Assembly (NCBI RefSeq): GCF_046244385.1
Contig: NZ_CP176366.1
Coordinates: 3,658,001 to 3,722,000 of the forward strand
Length of the DNA: 64,000 nt
Reading direction: 5' to 3'
Origin: Methanospirillum stamsii
GTDB lineage: Archaea; Halobacteriota; Methanomicrobia; Methanomicrobiales; Methanospirillaceae
Below, piece after piece: positions 45,296-53,446 of the stretch; position 1 is the stretch's first letter, and each line of letters opens with the position of its first letter. Below the pieces are notes generated by a model. The model was given only the letters and a program-made list of their open reading frames with translations. It made no database searches and had not been told where the DNA came from. A program made the translations under genes and the position numbers.

Positions 45296-46684
45296 TTACC
45301 AGCCGGAAAAACGGCCTTTTTGAATATTAAATGAAAACCGCGATGAACCGGAAGAGAATTTTTTATCATTTGGAGAAGGATGAGAGATCTGTTTCACATT
45401 TAGTGAATCAATTCCGGACACAGCATACCGAAGAGCATCAGCCATATGGTAAGCGCTCTTATCTTTGATTTCTTCGGTGACTTCACCAAGTGCGTTAACT
45501 TTCCGGGAATATTCGATTACCTGACTCACCGTTTTCTCACAGGTCCGGAAGAAAAAGAGTCTATCAGTTTTTATCAGTTCTGTTACCCGGTCTATGCCTG
45601 ATTCAACATCACTGATAGGAGGCTGGTGTACATTGATTCCTTCAGCCTGCCAGTCAAACCGCTGTTGTTTTTCAGATGCCGCACCACCATACCAGATAAC
45701 TCTTCTGTGATTTGCTGCCTTGTCTTTTGCTTTCCGGCAATGTCCTTTTGTTGACATTTCACCTTCCAAGGATTCATCGAATACATAGTATTTCCCGGAT
45801 TGTGGGTCTTGAGAAATCCAGATAAGAGCCTGGTGGACTGCTCCAAAGTCAATTCCCACTATCACCGGCCAGTGGTCCGGAATATCAAAGGGAGTGACCA
45901 CATGAACAGACTCATCCAGGTCTGAATATATCTGACCGGCCGGCCGGGTCCAAATTCCTCTATATTGGAGGTCGAATTTCCAGGAAGGTAATTTCCGTTT
46001 AGCTCGTTCATATTCCTCTTTCGGGAATTTCGGGTTTTCTATAGAGTCAAATCTAATTATATCGATATCAGGATCGCCATTCAACCAAGGAAGGTAAACA
46101 TGCGTTCTTAACCATCCGAAGTCATATAGCGTACTTGTGAGCAATACCCGGCCTTGAAAAAGAGATAATCTTCTTTGGACAGCTTCAAATGCAACCAAGG
46201 ATACTTCCGGAAGGCCTGCTTCATCCATCCATGCTGCTTTGGCTGTTGTTGATTCCAGTCCTTTTACACCCGTTTCATTTTTTCCAGCTACGGCAGACCT
46301 AAGAATGATACGGGCATACATCTCATCATCTGCCTTTTCAGCCCAGAACTCTCCTGTGTTTGGATCCCGGATTTCCAAAACCTTTACGGAAGGGTGATAT
46401 CTACCTATCTGCAATGTTTGTTCGAAAACCTTGAGCATTTCCGGGAGCATTTTTAACTTAAACATGTCGTAGTCTGCACTTATTGCGAGATAATCACCGG
46501 GGCCTCTGGTTTCTATCTCTCGAGCGAGCCAGAACGGACCAAGGGATGTTTTACCGCCTTGTGTTCCGGATAACATAGCCACAAACCTCTTTTCTGAATT
46601 CATCGCTCGCAATTGTCCGGGGTGAAGGTTCAAGATGATACCATCCCCCCCGGGCGTATGCTCAATCATTTCCTTAACCATCAA
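45296..46684 (-). CDS. Terminase large subunit (TerL)
   Basis: A 462-residue viral genome-packaging motor. The ATPase half has Walker A SGTQGGKTSLGPFW, Walker B KAAWMDEAGLPE and the coupling motif LLTSTLYDFGW. The nuclease half has VGIDFGAVHQALIW (first aspartate), WYGGAASEKQQRF and the C-terminal AYHMADALRYAVSG (last acidic residue). Both activities look intact. Preceded by terS with ATGA overlap. In ordinary tailed proviruses portal and capsid genes follow; here the next 700 bp are non-coding and no structural gene follows. Confidence 0.9.
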   Translation of the reverse strand: MMVKEMIEHTPGGDGIILNLHPGQLRAMNSEKRFVAMLSGTQGGKTSLGPFWLAREIETRGPGDYLAISADYDMFKLKMLPEMLKVFEQTLQIGRYHPSVKVLEIRDPNTGEFWAEKADDEMYARIILRSAVAGKNETGVKGLESTTAKAAWMDEAGLPEVSLVAFEAVQRRLSLFQGRVLLTSTLYDFGWLRTHVYLPWLNGDPDIDIIRFDSIENPKFPKEEYERAKRKLPSWKFDLQYRGIWTRPAGQIYSDLDESVHVVTPFDIPDHWPVIVGIDFGAVHQALIWISQDPQSGKYYVFDESLEGEMSTKGHCRKAKDKAANHRRVIWYGGAASEKQQRFDWQAEGINVHQPPISDVESGIDRVTELIKTDRLFFFRTCEKTVSQVIEYSRKVNALGEVTEEIKDKSAYHMADALRYAVSGIDSLNVKQISHPSPNDKKFSSGSSRFSFNIQKGRFSGW

Positions 46685-47109
46685 TCATCCCTCTGTTGCA
46701 CGGCCATCTGTACAAACTGTATTGGTCCGCGGCTCTCTCCGGTTCCTTTTGCTTCAGCCATACGTGCCATTTCCAGATTAACCTTCATGAGTAATTCCAG
46801 GATATTCTTAATCTGTCCAATTCCTGATACTGCTGTTCTCAAATCACCGGCTTTCCGTGCTTCATCGGTGATTGATTGAGCCTGGTTTAACAGGTCACGG
46901 GTCTGTTCCAACAAGTCATCAGACTTGGTAATTTCCATTACCTCTTTGGCCTTTGCCAGGACTGCCGGGATATGCTTTCGGTGCCTCTGAACTGCGTTAT
47001 GATCAAATCCATATTTCGAAGCAATGCTTCGGTTGCTTTCTCCTGCCAGGAGTGCCCTGTTTATCTCTTCACAGTGTTTACTGATACATATCTGACATTG
47101 GCGGGCCAT
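46681..47109 (-). CDS. Terminase small subunit-like HTH protein
   Basis: 142 residues. An N-terminal Cys/His cluster (CQICISKHCEEIN) leads into an HTH (SNRSIASKYGFDHNAVQRH), then a long helical oligomerisation region (LLEQTRDLLNQAQSITDEAR). This architecture and its position directly before terL identify it as the DNA-recognition subunit of the terminase. The stop overlaps the terL start as ATGA. Confidence 0.75.
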   Translation of the reverse strand: MARQCQICISKHCEEINRALLAGESNRSIASKYGFDHNAVQRHRKHIPAVLAKAKEVMEITKSDDLLEQTRDLLNQAQSITDEARKAGDLRTAVSGIGQIKNILELLMKVNLEMARMAEAKGTGESRGPIQFVQMAVQQRDD

Positions 47110-47225
47110 TATCGCCTCTTTTTATTGCTTTGGTATGCTTCATTAAGGGGTGAACTGTCCGGAAGATGCGAGTGTAAAAAATAGGTTGGTGTTGCTGCCT
47201 GCCTGGTCCGGACTGGTGATGATTC

Positions 47226-47399
47226 CTAGGTTTTCATGCAATGGGTTTTGTGGTGTTCAAGTGCATCAATTGGAAGTTCGTAAAACATTGATATCCTCTT
47301 CAGAGAGTGCGGTGATTCCATCATCAGGTATTCCACCATTCGTTTATGGGTGCAGGAACATACCGGACACTGTGACGCGTTAAGGATAGTCTGACTCAT
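47226..47399 (-). CDS. Small Cys/His protein resembling the TerS N-terminus
   Basis: 57 residues, ATG at 47399 overlapping the upstream TGA (ATGA) and ending in TAG at 47226. It has CPVCSCTHKRMVEYLMMES and ends EHHKTHCMKT, giving a C-x2-C ... H-x2-H/C zinc-binding pattern. The pattern parallels the first ~45 residues of the TerS-like protein downstream, so it may be a truncated paralogue or a DNA-binding cofactor. Confidence 0.55.
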   Translation of the reverse strand: MSQTILNASQCPVCSCTHKRMVEYLMMESPHSLKRISMFYELPIDALEHHKTHCMKT

Positions 47400-47707
47400 A
47401 CCGGCATCTCATCCCCTTCAAACCACCATTTGAATGCACGGACCACATAGTTTTCAGTGTCAAATGTTCCTACAATATGAACTATCCGGTCGTCTTTGTC
47501 GGGTTCGCTGTCTCCGGGATAATCTTCGAAAGTGAATTCCCTGGTGATCACATGAACCGGAAGGTCATATCCTTTAACCCAGGCGTGAAAGCCGTCTGGT
47601 TCCCAGTTCATGTATTTCCCGGTGATGTGTTCTAATCCAAAATGATTCAAAACAATCTGCATTAATGATGTTTTGCCATATTTCACCGGACCTGATACGG
47701 TTTTCAT
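47396..47707 (-). CDS. Small P-loop protein
   Basis: 103 residues starting with MKTVSGPVKYGKTSLMQIVL, a Walker A motif (GPVKYGKTS) within the first 15 residues. The rest is a compact alpha/beta protein (VHVITREFTFEDYPGD, IVHIVGTFDTENYVV). No clear Walker B. The P-loop at the very N-terminus and short length make it a mini-NTPase or adaptor. Overlaps the genes on both sides by ATGA. Confidence 0.55.
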   Translation of the reverse strand: MKTVSGPVKYGKTSLMQIVLNHFGLEHITGKYMNWEPDGFHAWVKGYDLPVHVITREFTFEDYPGDSEPDKDDRIVHIVGTFDTENYVVRAFKWWFEGDEMPV

Positions 47708-48324
47708 GACAATACTCCTGCTGCTGAAAGTGTCTTCAGATGTCGGCTTATTGTCGTCCGGTGCAGTCCAAGGCTTTCGGCTGCTGCTGTTACCGTGCTT
47801 TCGGGATGTTCCCGGAAGTGTTGCATTACCAGTTGTGCAGTATCATTCCGTGCAGGGATGTTGCAATCCTGCTGCACGGGTGCTGATTCGGTGCATTGTG
47901 GATCCTGCTCTTCTTCCGGGGTGTCATTTATTGCAATGTCTGACCGGAGACACATCATTAAGAGTTCTACGCTGATACAAAGCGCAATGGGTGGAACAGC
48001 GTGTGATAACCTGCTCATGATACCATCCGGTGAATGGATGACATTGAAGAGCGTGCTGATTCCGGTGAATACTATCAGAACGGACCAACCAACGATCGGT
48101 GATTCATTCCGGAGATTTGAGCGAAGTATCATCAGGCTTCCTGCAATTAAGAGAGCATCCACGCATAACGGCCAAAGCCATGATAAGAACGGTGAGATTC
48201 CGGCCTCCTGTGCTGCTGCCTGAAGGTTTGCAAAGCTCAAGAGGAATGCAGACGCAGCAATAGTTAAAACTGCTAGTGCGGTTAGGTCAGGGATGCTTTG
48301 CTCTATTTTTTTGACTGGTATCAT
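47704..48324 (-). CDS. DUF2637-like membrane protein with C-terminal HTH
   Basis: 206 residues. Four membrane helices, with the DUF2637 hallmark ISPFLSWLWPLCVDALLIAG, followed by a cytoplasmic tail ending in a winged or simple HTH (STVTAAAESLGLHRTTISRH). DUF2637 proteins are otherwise best known from actinobacterial conjugative elements. A membrane-anchored DNA-binding protein could tether element DNA to the membrane. Tail with two cysteines is unremarkable. Confidence 0.65.
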   Translation of the reverse strand: MIPVKKIEQSIPDLTALAVLTIAASAFLLSFANLQAAAQEAGISPFLSWLWPLCVDALLIAGSLMILRSNLRNESPIVGWSVLIVFTGISTLFNVIHSPDGIMSRLSHAVPPIALCISVELLMMCLRSDIAINDTPEEEQDPQCTESAPVQQDCNIPARNDTAQLVMQHFREHPESTVTAAAESLGLHRTTISRHLKTLSAAGVLS

Positions 48325-49580
48325 GCTGTTACAACCTCCTTTGCCTGGTCCGGTACATATGTATCCCAGGCATACCGGATAGTCTTTAGAAATGCACTGC
48401 CGGTGAGTTCTTCTGATTCATGGATGAGATGCAAGTGATACACGGATATCCATTTTAGTGCATCGCCGTTTCCTTCATTACCTCTGTGATAACAAAACCA
48501 GCGATCGCCGTCTGAACTAATCCGTAAATTTGTTCCTGTTGATGAGCCATATACCGGGTGTGCTCCCTGTGTTCCTGGTCTCAATCCGGTCAGAGTTTCA
48601 ACTGAAGGAAGATAGCGGGAGACGATATCAAGAGGGTATTTTTGTAAGGGAGCGCTTTTACGTTTCTTCGTGCCACATTTGGAAAAGTAAACCTCTTTGC
48701 ATTGTGGAATGAGTTTTTCCCGGGTGATCTTTTTCCACTTCTCTTTCATGATGGTTTGCGCCTCCGGGTGTTCAGATACCGGATATGAGTTCTTTATTAA
48801 TCCGGACAGGTTCCCACCGGTTTTTATGAAATCGTTCAAATCTACCTTATCAAGTTCATCAGGGCGTGGGATATCTGCCATATATGGAGATAATCCTAAT
48901 TCTTCCATCTTTAACCCTGTCCGGACTGCTCCCAGGGTGCCGGCTTTGTTTGTTTCATTATCCATGATAATCACAATCCTCCCGGCATTCTTACAGATAG
49001 AATACATTTCATGTGCATGGTCTTCTTTAAACTGAACTGTGACCGGGCTTATGGCCGGGTATCCAGCCTGGTGAACAGAGATACAATCCGCTACTCCTTC
49101 GGTGATAATCAAAGGTTCACCATCTTTCACAGAGTCAATACCAAATACCGGTTCTTTTGACTGTAACCAGTCCCGTTTTTTACTATGAACTAACTGTTTT
49201 TTGTATTTCGGGCGCCGTTCATCTTCCGGAATGTAAAGATCGTCTGTTGTTACTTCCGGAATCCTTCTCCCGATGAAGTATTGAGGAATTCCTGATACAA
49301 GGTATGGAAACATTATACGGCCTCTCCACACGGGAAATAATCTTCCGTCTCCTGATTCATGGAACAGTCCGGACACTCTCATTTCTTCCCGGGTATGGTG
49401 CTCAAATATCTGCATAAGAAATGCATCATCATCAACGGGGCTGAATCCTAATCGGTATCTTCGGATAGTGTCCTCTGTGAATCCATACCGCGAATGGAGA
49501 AAAGATATCAGGTCCGGATATAACCCGGCCTGAAATATCCTACAGGCTGTTTCATAGATACTTGTCATGCTCTGATTCAC
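48321..49580 (-). CDS. DnaG-type primase with Toprim domain and C-terminal CHC2-like segment
   Basis: 419 residues. The N-terminal DnaG-like catalytic region (FLHSRYGFTEDTIRRYRLGF) is followed by Toprim with LIITEGVADCISVHQAGYPA and IVIIMDNETNKAGT (D-x-E in place of D-x-D). The C-terminal part (GTNLRISSDGDRWFCYHRGN, then EGNGDALKWISV) resembles a CHC2 zinc-finger with most cysteines lost. In DnaG the zinc domain is N-terminal, so the order looks permuted. It would prime element replication. Between helicase and DUF2637 genes, ATGA overlaps at both ends. Confidence 0.75.
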   Translation of the reverse strand: MNQSMTSIYETACRIFQAGLYPDLISFLHSRYGFTEDTIRRYRLGFSPVDDDAFLMQIFEHHTREEMRVSGLFHESGDGRLFPVWRGRIMFPYLVSGIPQYFIGRRIPEVTTDDLYIPEDERRPKYKKQLVHSKKRDWLQSKEPVFGIDSVKDGEPLIITEGVADCISVHQAGYPAISPVTVQFKEDHAHEMYSICKNAGRIVIIMDNETNKAGTLGAVRTGLKMEELGLSPYMADIPRPDELDKVDLNDFIKTGGNLSGLIKNSYPVSEHPEAQTIMKEKWKKITREKLIPQCKEVYFSKCGTKKRKSAPLQKYPLDIVSRYLPSVETLTGLRPGTQGAHPVYGSSTGTNLRISSDGDRWFCYHRGNEGNGDALKWISVYHLHLIHESEELTGSAFLKTIRYAWDTYVPDQAKEVVTA

Positions 49581-51373
49581 GCTCCTATGATGTCTGTAAG
49601 CGGGGGGGCTACGACTCCACCTAATAATGGCTTAGTTAAAATTCGAACGTGTTCTGATGCCCTGGTTGCTGCTACGAAATAGATCCGTCTCTCTTCATCA
49701 AACCGATCGGGGTCTGTATAACACTGTTCAACCCTGTTTTTCTGAAATGCAGACAGGATGATTACAGCCTTAGATTCAAGGCCTTTGGCCTGGTGAATGG
49801 TATCAATACGTATTGCTGCCGGGGGGTTCCGGTTTCCGGATGATACATAGGCATTCAGATAGGTTTTGATGTTTGCTCCCTCACGTCCTCCGAATTTCAT
49901 TTCATCAATGATACCTGATGTTCGTGTTATCGGGTGTTCTGACAAAACCATGAGGATATCAGATATGAGAATTAAATCCCGGTTCCGGTTGCCTGATATT
50001 AGTTTCTGTACAGGATGGTTCGAGTGTTCCGATACCTTCGGATAAGCAAGGAGGATTCCTTTTAGCGTTCCGGTATCTATCGATGAAACCGAATTGCCAT
50101 TGAAGTAAGACTCTACAGCATGGATGAACAAAAGAATTTCATGAATAGAGATTTTTTTCCATGATATACTTCGAGCCTCTACCCAGGTTTTGAGTTTTCC
50201 TGACAGGTTGTGGTGTGGGATACCTGCATTGCTCATGCAATGGGATACAAGTTTAACATGTCTTTTAAACCTGCAGAGAATGAGAACGTCTCCATATTGT
50301 TTGTAAACCTCTGAAATAGTTGGTGAAATGTCCCCGGTTTTTTCAATATACCGGCCTTCAGGTTCCACAATGTCAACCGATCCACCGGTACACTTCGGGG
50401 CCATGTTTGACTTTCTACCCAGGATCGTTTCAGAGAATTTCACTATCTCCAAAGGGCACCGATAAGAGACCGGAAGGTTTCCGCTATATGCTCCCGTGTG
50501 ATCTTCTGCAGTGGTTTCTATGAATTGTTTGGGATTTGCTCCTCTGAATGAATAGATACTCTGGTCCGGATCGCCTGCAATGTATATTCGCTCTATTCGT
50601 CCGGAGTCTCTCCACACTTCATACAGGGCATACTGTGACGGGCTTAAATCCTGAAATTCATCGATAATAAGAACTTTGGGAGATATCAGGGCTTTCTTTT
50701 CAGTTGCAAGGATTACATAATCTTCATGCTCGAGATAAGCATAGGCTTCTTTGAACTGTTCCCAGGATTCAAAGACCCGGGTGTTTAGTCGTGAAGAATC
50801 TACTTCAGCGCCCAGGATGTTTTTAGCAATTGCCCACCGGGATAATGGCATCCTCCGGGCTTTTAACAGGTTGTAAATGGAGAAAAACGCATTCCCTATA
50901 GGTAATTCATTGTTAGAAATATCTCCATCCTGTTCCAATGGATCGCCGATTTTTGGATCATATTCGAGTCCGGACTCACTACAGAACCGATGATAGACCG
51001 GCCTCCAGTCCTTACCGAATTGATCGTAACCCTGCAAAATGATTGTATGGGTTCCGGAACAGTTCGGCCGGGATGGTTCAATCAGATAATGGTTTATACA
51101 GGCTCCAAGGGCTAATCCGTGAAATGTTTTAACATATCTGTCTATTTTCGGGGTTCCATGTCCATTGTCATCAAGTCCATCAGGGTAAATATTGCAGATC
51201 CTTCTTTTCAAGTCAGAGGTTTGAACCCGGGTAAATGAACAGATATTCATGTCATCAAGGGCTAATCCTCTTATTTGTTCTTCTTTTATGAATTCAAGCA
51301 ATTGGGTTGTTTTTCCGCACCCGGGCCCAGCAACATGTCTGTATACGACTGTATTTTTTGAATCAGAGTTCAT
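49577..51373 (-). CDS. UvrD/PcrA-like SF1 helicase
   Basis: About 598 residues. Walker A VAGPGCGKTTQLLEF, Walker B LIIDEFQDLSPSQYALYEVW, motif III GDPDQSIYSFRGANPKQF, motif V IDTIHQAKGLESKAVII and motif VI RRIYFVAATRASEHV are intact. I use the ATG at 51373, which overlaps the upstream stop as ATGA; the frame extends to a TTG at 51388. Probably the replicative or repair helicase of the element. Confidence 0.88.
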   Translation of the reverse strand: MNSDSKNTVVYRHVAGPGCGKTTQLLEFIKEEQIRGLALDDMNICSFTRVQTSDLKRRICNIYPDGLDDNGHGTPKIDRYVKTFHGLALGACINHYLIEPSRPNCSGTHTIILQGYDQFGKDWRPVYHRFCSESGLEYDPKIGDPLEQDGDISNNELPIGNAFFSIYNLLKARRMPLSRWAIAKNILGAEVDSSRLNTRVFESWEQFKEAYAYLEHEDYVILATEKKALISPKVLIIDEFQDLSPSQYALYEVWRDSGRIERIYIAGDPDQSIYSFRGANPKQFIETTAEDHTGAYSGNLPVSYRCPLEIVKFSETILGRKSNMAPKCTGGSVDIVEPEGRYIEKTGDISPTISEVYKQYGDVLILCRFKRHVKLVSHCMSNAGIPHHNLSGKLKTWVEARSISWKKISIHEILLFIHAVESYFNGNSVSSIDTGTLKGILLAYPKVSEHSNHPVQKLISGNRNRDLILISDILMVLSEHPITRTSGIIDEMKFGGREGANIKTYLNAYVSSGNRNPPAAIRIDTIHQAKGLESKAVIILSAFQKNRVEQCYTDPDRFDEERRIYFVAATRASEHVRILTKPLLGGVVAPPLTDIIGA

Positions 51374-51771
51374 TTTAACAGTCTCCAAAATGGTTGTCCC
51401 GGGTTACCCCTTATAGGCCTTGGTGATTTGTTCGTTTTGGGGTATGTCACAGTGTGACATGGTGAAACGATGCGGAAGTCCGGTTTTATCCAACTGAAAA
51501 AAGTAAATATATTTTGTTTAACAATGTAATAAAAAATACTTAACATTGTTGTCAGTCCCTCGTCCCGGGTGGTTGTGAACCCGGGCCGTGAACCCGGGAT
51601 AAAAATAAGCCCATTTTGTATCACTTTTCTTAAATTAAACCTGTAATTATACACCTGTCCCGGGTTGCCCGGGTTGACCCGGGTGGTTTTGAAAAGTGTC
51701 TCTCTTGTCTCACTATACGAATCGAGCGTTTCACTAGGGCCTATAAGGCGTAAATGGTTTTTTTGGCTCAT
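51370..51771 (-). CDS. Hypothetical ORF in a CCCGGG-rich segment
   Basis: 133 residues, linked by ATGA to genes on both sides, which argues that it is translated. However, its DNA contains seven CCCGGG hexamers within 290 bp, an 11-bp inverted repeat CCTTATAGGCC (51409 and 51738) and a 15-bp copy of a stretch from the next gene in another frame. The protein sequence (VNPGNPGQVYNYRFNLRKV, YIVKQNIFTFFSWI) is not recognised. It may be a recently rearranged or non-coding control region. Confidence 0.4.
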   Translation of the reverse strand: MSQKNHLRLIGPSETLDSYSETRETLFKTTRVNPGNPGQVYNYRFNLRKVIQNGLIFIPGSRPGFTTTRDEGLTTMLSIFYYIVKQNIFTFFSWIKPDFRIVSPCHTVTYPKTNKSPRPIRGNPGQPFWRLLK

Positions 51772-52844
51772 TGTGAATCACCAACCCTATCGGCGCCTTC
51801 TTGAGAAAAAGCGATTTTCTCCGGATCGAAGCCGAATTTTTCACCTTTAAATACCCAAAACCGAATTCGATTTCTATTGACCCAGGTGCGTTTCACTAGG
51901 GCAAGTGGAGAGTCTTCATCCTGTCCACGTAGGCCTTTTGATAACCTGGAGCTGTATTTCTCAAATGTACGTTCGCCTAGTGCCTGTTCTACAAAACGGC
52001 TTTGAACGTATAATAACCAGCCATTTTTAAAAGTCTCCTCACAATAGACATAATTTCGCGCTTTGGCACATTCACTGATATCTATTGTCCATAGCGCCCG
52101 GCAATTAACATGGTCCCGGATTTGTAAAAACGCGTCATCAATTGGATCAAATGTTTCCCGCTCCTGACACCCCATGATTTCATACAGCCTGCTTTTGAGT
52201 TCTTCCCACTCGCCTTTAGTTTTGATAGGGCAGTTTTCCAGAGGATACACGCATACATATCGCTTAATGAATGGTGTCGGAGATATGGAGATCCATTCAA
52301 TTAATGGCATTTCCAGGGTTTGATAAAACCCCTCTGAATCTTTAAAAACAATGTCGTACGTAGCCGTGTTAGGATTTGAGGAAGGCCAAGCCGTAGCGCT
52401 TGTAACTCGAGACAGAACTTCCTTCACGGCCGGACTTGCAAGAAGCCATGAGATATTGTTGTCCTCTGATTCGGATTCCTCGCGGAGCACGTCAAACAGA
52501 CTGGTAAGTTTTGAGTTAACCCAGGCTTCGGATCTATCCTTCAATTCAGATAATCCGGTGATTTGTTTAGAGATGCTTTGAGTATGTTTCTGTGACGTCC
52601 AGGGCGCAATTACAGAATTATACTGGAACACGATCCGCTCAAATATTTTCCCGGAATCATCATTTATGCTCATTATAAGAGAGAACGTGTAACCGCGATC
52701 AGTCCGTGTAATGGCTACATCTATTTCATCAAATACCCGTTCGTATCTGCATTCCTGGTCCATTGCCTGTAATTTTTCATTCAACTTAACTGAATCAGGA
52801 AAGGGGGGTTGTGTGGATTCGTCCACATATGCAGACTCGATCAT
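51768..52844 (-). CDS. Hypothetical replication-module protein
   Basis: 358 residues, between RPA genes and helicase. No motif recognised. N-terminal alpha/beta region (RVFDEIDVAITRTDRGYTFS), central helices, C-terminal basic region (SRLSKGLRGQDEDSPLALVK, NRNRIRFWVFKGEKFGFDP). Position suggests an initiator or loader, but that is inference. Confidence 0.6.
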   Translation of the reverse strand: MIESAYVDESTQPPFPDSVKLNEKLQAMDQECRYERVFDEIDVAITRTDRGYTFSLIMSINDDSGKIFERIVFQYNSVIAPWTSQKHTQSISKQITGLSELKDRSEAWVNSKLTSLFDVLREESESEDNNISWLLASPAVKEVLSRVTSATAWPSSNPNTATYDIVFKDSEGFYQTLEMPLIEWISISPTPFIKRYVCVYPLENCPIKTKGEWEELKSRLYEIMGCQERETFDPIDDAFLQIRDHVNCRALWTIDISECAKARNYVYCEETFKNGWLLYVQSRFVEQALGERTFEKYSSRLSKGLRGQDEDSPLALVKRTWVNRNRIRFWVFKGEKFGFDPEKIAFSQEGADRVGDSQ

Positions 52845-52852
52845 GGGGTCTC

Positions 52853-53446
52853 CTATTCCGCCATAGGTGCCTGTTCATATGCAGATCTAACCCGCTGCAT
52901 AACGTTTTCACGGATTCCCGGACCATATACCTCAATCGAGCGTTTCTGATCATCTGTGAGGTGTTCTATGTTCCAGGACTCGTACCGCCGGATAGTTTCC
53001 CGGTGAACCTCCTGGTCCCAGTCATCGCGGTAAGACCGTTCCACCATTGCCAGGCCTTCAGCCTGAATTGATACAAACCTATCAGGAGAGTTTTCTTTCT
53101 TTTCTTGAGGTTCAAAAACTGCGATACGTCCACAAACCGCGACGTGTGCCGGCAATGTTTTTGCAATCCGGCTGAGCTGGTCATATGCTGCAGGCTGATA
53201 TTCTGCAGACGTTCGAATCTTTATTTTACCGGTTTTATCAAAGAGTGTTCCGGTAACAAACCTGTCATCTGATTTGACTGCCGTAAGCGTTCCAATGATA
53301 AAAACGTTGTTTGCACGTTCTCCGGTTGGTAACAGGGCAAACTTCGCCGGCTTTTCACCGTCTCCGGTTTCAATAGAGAATATATGATAGGATTCCAATA
53401 TTTCCGCTGCGGTTGCACGGATCGCCGGATAAGGTTTAAAATTCAT
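52853..53446 (-). CDS. RPA-associated OB-fold protein
   Basis: 197 residues. An OB-fold (NVFIIGTLTAVKSDDRFVTG, then KIKIRTSAEY) of the RPA-associated (COG3390-like) type, which in euryarchaea is encoded next to RPA and helps bind single-stranded DNA. The start overlaps the RPA gene end as ATGA. C-terminal helical tail (GIRENVMQRVRSAYEQ). Confidence 0.75.
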   Translation of the reverse strand: MNFKPYPAIRATAAEILESYHIFSIETGDGEKPAKFALLPTGERANNVFIIGTLTAVKSDDRFVTGTLFDKTGKIKIRTSAEYQPAAYDQLSRIAKTLPAHVAVCGRIAVFEPQEKKENSPDRFVSIQAEGLAMVERSYRDDWDQEVHRETIRRYESWNIEHLTDDQKRSIEVYGPGIRENVMQRVRSAYEQAPMAE

